Shown piece by piece: positions 62,700 through 64,000 of a stretch of DNA of 64,000 nt. Within the stretch, counting starts at the first letter, position 1. Each line of letters begins with the position of its first letter. The translations under genes and the position numbers were made by a program. The notes below the pieces were generated by a model. It searched no databases and was not told the origin of the DNA. It saw only the letters and a list, made by a program, of their open reading frames with translations. The stretch covers positions 186,001 through 250,000 of the forward strand of contig CAXXLS010000017.1 of NCBI GenBank assembly GCA_963677135.2. Direction: 5' to 3'. This DNA is from Seleniibacterium sp963677135. Its GTDB lineage: Bacteria; Desulfobacterota; Desulfuromonadia; Desulfuromonadales; Geopsychrobacteraceae.

Positions 62700-64000
62700 A
62701 TGTCATCAAAGATTATCTGGACAGAAATTGACGAAGCCCCTGCGCTTGCGACCTATGCTTTTCTTCCGGTTGTTCAAGCCTTTACCAAAGGGTCCGATAT
62801 CGAGGTGGAAACCAAGGATATCTCTCTTTCCGGCAGGATTATTGCTAATTTCCCCGATAACTTGACGGAAGAGCAGAAAATACCCGATTACCTCGCAGAG
62901 CTTGGTGAATTGGTCAAGACTCCCGGGGCAAATGTTATCAAACTTCCCAACATCAGTGCGTCCATTCCCCAGCTGCAGGCCGCCATCAAGGAGCTTCAGG
63001 ATAAAGGCTATGACATTCCCAGCTATCCTGAAGAAGCCAAAACCCCCGAAGACAAAGCGCTGCAGGCCCGTTTTGCCAAGGTGCTCGGTTCCGCTGTCAA
63101 TCCGGTTCTGCGTGAAGGCAACTCGGATCGCCGGGCTGCGGCTTCCGTTAAGGCGTTTGCCCAGAAAAATCCTCACCGGATGATGAAAGACTGGCCGGAA
63201 GTGTCCCAGTGCCGGGTCGCACACATGGAAGAAGGGGATTTCTACGGATCAGAGAAGTCGGTCACCATGCCCAAGGCTGATACTGTCAGAATCGAGTTCG
63301 TCGGTTCCGAAGGGACAGAGGTTCTGAAAGAGGAGCTGCCGCTTCTGGCGGGAGAGGTGCTTGACAGCTCGGTCATGAATGTTGCCGCGCTCCGCAAATT
63401 TTACGCAGCCACCGCCGCTGAGGCCAAAGAGAAGGGCGTTCTTCTTTCCCTGCACCTCAAGGCGACCATGATGAAGGTGTCCGACCCGATCATGTTCGGG
63501 CACTGCGTCTCCGTCTATTTCAAAGACGCTCTCGACAAGCATGGCGAGACCCTGGCCGAGATCGGCGCCAACCCGAATCTCGGGTTGGGGGATATTCTCG
63601 GTAAGCTGGACAAGCTGCCAGCCGAGAAGAAAGCCGAGATCGAAGCGGACATCAATGCCTGCTACGCCAATCAGCCCGCTCTGGCCATGGTTGATTCCCG
63701 GAACAATATCACCAACCTGCACGTGCCCAACGACGTGATCGTCGATGCCTCCATGCCGAACGTCGTGCGTGACGGCGGCAAGATGTGGAACCTCCAGGAT
63801 GAACTGCAGGACACCATCGCCATGGTTCCTGATCGCTGTTACGCGACCATGTATCGTGAGATCGTCGAAGACGCCAAGCGTAACGGCCAGTTCGATCCGG
63901 CCACCATGGGGAGTGTTTCCAACGTTGGCCTGATGGCCAAAAAAGCCGAAGAGTACGGTTCCCACGACAAGACCTTCGTGGCTCCGGCCGACGGCGTTAT
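62700..64000 (+). CDS. icd: Monomeric NADP-dependent isocitrate dehydrogenase (3' truncated by window edge)
   Basis: The first 433 codons of a monomeric (about 740-residue) isocitrate dehydrogenase are present. It shows WTEIDEAPALATYAFLPVVQ at the start, NPVLREGNSDRRAA (substrate site), MKVSDPIMFGHCVSVYFKDA and ALAMVDSRNNITNLHVPND, all characteristic of the IDH-II type and unlike the dimeric Icd. It oxidises isocitrate to 2-oxoglutarate in the citric acid cycle with NADP+. ATG 62700 has AAGGAG about 11 bases upstream. The frame is open to the window end. Confidence 0.96.
   Translation, partial: MSSKIIWTEIDEAPALATYAFLPVVQAFTKGSDIEVETKDISLSGRIIANFPDNLTEEQKIPDYLAELGELVKTPGANVIKLPNISASIPQLQAAIKELQDKGYDIPSYPEEAKTPEDKALQARFAKVLGSAVNPVLREGNSDRRAAASVKAFAQKNPHRMMKDWPEVSQCRVAHMEEGDFYGSEKSVTMPKADTVRIEFVGSEGTEVLKEELPLLAGEVLDSSVMNVAALRKFYAATAAEAKEKGVLLSLHLKATMMKVSDPIMFGHCVSVYFKDALDKHGETLAEIGANPNLGLGDILGKLDKLPAEKKAEIEADINACYANQPALAMVDSRNNITNLHVPNDVIVDASMPNVVRDGGKMWNLQDELQDTIAMVPDRCYATMYREIVEDAKRNGQFDPATMGSVSNVGLMAKKAEEYGSHDKTFVAPADGV

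Noticed and set aside
62404..62709. A 101-codon minus-strand frame upstream of icd
   Set aside because: It covers the promoter region, is low in GC, has no Shine-Dalgarno, and resembles no protein.

Overview
The window is about 64 kb of GC-rich bacterial chromosome, densely packed with genes on both strands. Gene content points to an anaerobic or microaerophilic deltaproteobacterium of the Desulfuromonadales/Geobacterales type. The evidence is a two-centre desulfoferrodoxin, a HesB-like protein with an in-frame UGA and SECIS hairpin, a nadC-birA-coaX block, a biotin-dependent carboxylase with a very long alpha chain, a monomeric isocitrate dehydrogenase and several c-di-GMP proteins. This placement is inference; no rRNA or tRNA gene was seen.

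Layout. 1-3.2 kb: end of a HAMP-GGDEF protein, two lipoproteins, an unrecognised acidic protein. 3.3-7.9 kb: a carboxymuconolactone decarboxylase-like gene and a TM2 gene, divergent from an IclR regulator that precedes an SDR, acylating acetaldehyde dehydrogenase and 4-hydroxy-2-oxovalerate aldolase. 8-12.3 kb: GDSL hydrolase, PocR-GGDEF cyclase, MscS channel, OmpA-like lipoprotein. 12.4-21.5 kb: nadC, birA, coaX, an EF-G-like GTPase, a SPOR-like protein, a frame-split helical-repeat protein, mogA, an M24 peptidase. 21.6-25.9 kb (minus): MshEN-pseudoreceiver, sirtuin, YbaK, rhomboid, TraB. 26.0-26.9 kb: a probable 6S RNA gene and desulfoferrodoxin. 27-28.8 kb: a sigma factor/anti-sigma/DUF3106 operon. 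28.9-33.6 kb: two-subunit acyl-CoA carboxylase. 34-37 kb: AEC permease and YgiQ.

37-41 kb holds a cytochrome bd operon (DUF4492, cydA, cydB and a 27-residue CydX-like peptide), facing the HesB-like selenoprotein and an FmdB zinc ribbon across one shared perfect hairpin terminator. 41-48.5 kb: an enoyl-CoA hydratase homologue without either catalytic glutamate, the DUF4130/radical SAM putative DNA-repair pair, ilvA, a dihydroorotate dehydrogenase-like protein, dcd and small zinc-binding proteins. 48.6-62.3 kb: pepN, an epimerase, an EI24/CysZ protein, fbp, comEC, a REC-GGDEF protein, hisS, aspS and a LysM lipoprotein. 62.7 kb to the end: the first 433 codons of a monomeric NADP isocitrate dehydrogenase.

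Two themes stand out. The first is small features a standard pipeline would miss: the selenoprotein, the CydX-like peptide and the 6S-like RNA. The second is sequence integrity. comEC and the following REC-GGDEF gene carry seven +1 shifts, all at short homopolymers, within about 3 kb. Two other genes carry single shifts that fit one missing A in a poly-A run. The local clustering makes consensus error at least as likely as gene decay.
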